From Chloroflexi bacterium RBG_16_51_16 (GTDB lineage Bacteria > Chloroflexota > Anaerolineae > Anaerolineales > Villigracilaceae): 5,709 nucleotides of DNA. The number at the start of each line of letters is the position of its first letter. Position 1 is the first letter of the stretch. The position numbers and the translations under genes are program-made. Below the pieces are notes generated by a model. That model saw only the letters and a list, made by a program, of their open reading frames with translations. It made no database searches and was not told where the DNA came from. This document shows, one piece after another, positions 5,632 to 5,709 of the stretch. The stretch spans positions 1-5,709 of the forward strand of contig MGNL01000082.1 in the NCBI GenBank assembly GCA_001796785.1, written 5' to 3'.

Positions 5632-5709
5632 ATGAAAATCCTGACCGTGTTGACGTACTACCGGCCGCACACGTCTGGCTTGACGATCTACGCCGAGCGA
5701 CTGGCCCGC
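5632..5709 (+). CDS. Glycosyltransferase (GT4-like, GT-B fold), N-terminal fragment
   Basis: Only the first 26 codons are in the window; the frame is open at the right edge. The start, MKILTVLTYYRPHTSG followed by LTIYAERLAR, has the typical opening of GT-B glycosyltransferases of family GT4: a first beta strand, a Y-x-P-H loop with a glycine, then a helix ending in a LAR-type turn. Such enzymes transfer a sugar from a nucleotide donor to a lipid-linked or polysaccharide acceptor at the cytoplasmic membrane face. An in-frame GTG at 5623 would add three residues, but it lies only 3 nt after the -10 box and upstream of the expected transcription start, so the ATG is preferred. Donor and acceptor cannot be told from this fragment. 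Confidence 0.7.
   Translation, partial: MKILTVLTYYRPHTSGLTIYAERLAR

Noticed and set aside
5623..5634. GTG at 5623 as the glycosyltransferase start
   Set aside because: It is only 3 nt after the -10 box, so it would lie upstream of the expected transcript start. The ATG at 5632 also gives the typical MKIL opening of the family.

Overview
The window reads as ordinary chromosomal DNA from a moderately GC-rich bacterium. All genes are on the + strand. I place it tentatively in Chloroflexota (Anaerolineae-like). That guess rests on the general flavour of the proteins and on a TATAAT box sitting almost directly on a start codon, not on a marker gene, so lineage confidence is low to moderate. No tRNA, rRNA, CRISPR array, insertion sequence, phage gene or attachment site is visible.

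Layout. (1) 2-1672: most of lepA (elongation factor 4), cut by the left edge so the P-loop is missing. (2) 1673-1741: a short gap with a possible promoter at its left edge. (3) 1742-4456: three tightly packed genes with 3-nt gaps. They encode a polytopic membrane protein of the flippase-like/LPG-synthase-TM family, a rhomboid intramembrane protease with an intact Ser/His pair, and an extended SDR sugar epimerase closely resembling CDP-paratose 2-epimerase (tyvelose epimerase). (4) 4457-4690: a 234-nt regulatory-looking gap. It holds paired CCAG-N-CTGG palindromes, a sigma70-like promoter, a box repeated on both sides of the predicted start of transcription, and a leader that can fold into a three-way junction. 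(5) 4691-5461: a stand-alone EAL-domain c-di-GMP phosphodiesterase with all expected catalytic residues, closed by a strong intrinsic terminator (5486-5517). (6) 5462-5631: a gap ending in a perfect TATAAT box 11 nt before the start of (7), a GT4-type glycosyltransferase of which only 26 codons are in the window.

How they fit. The epimerase, the flippase-like protein and the glycosyltransferase together suggest assembly of a lipid-linked or surface glycoconjugate. The rhomboid protease may act on membrane proteins in the same envelope context. The c-di-GMP phosphodiesterase has its own promoter and terminator, so it is a separate unit, although c-di-GMP commonly controls surface polysaccharide. 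These functional links are inferred from gene order. I did not find a convincing new system. The least explained sequence is the 4457-4690 leader.
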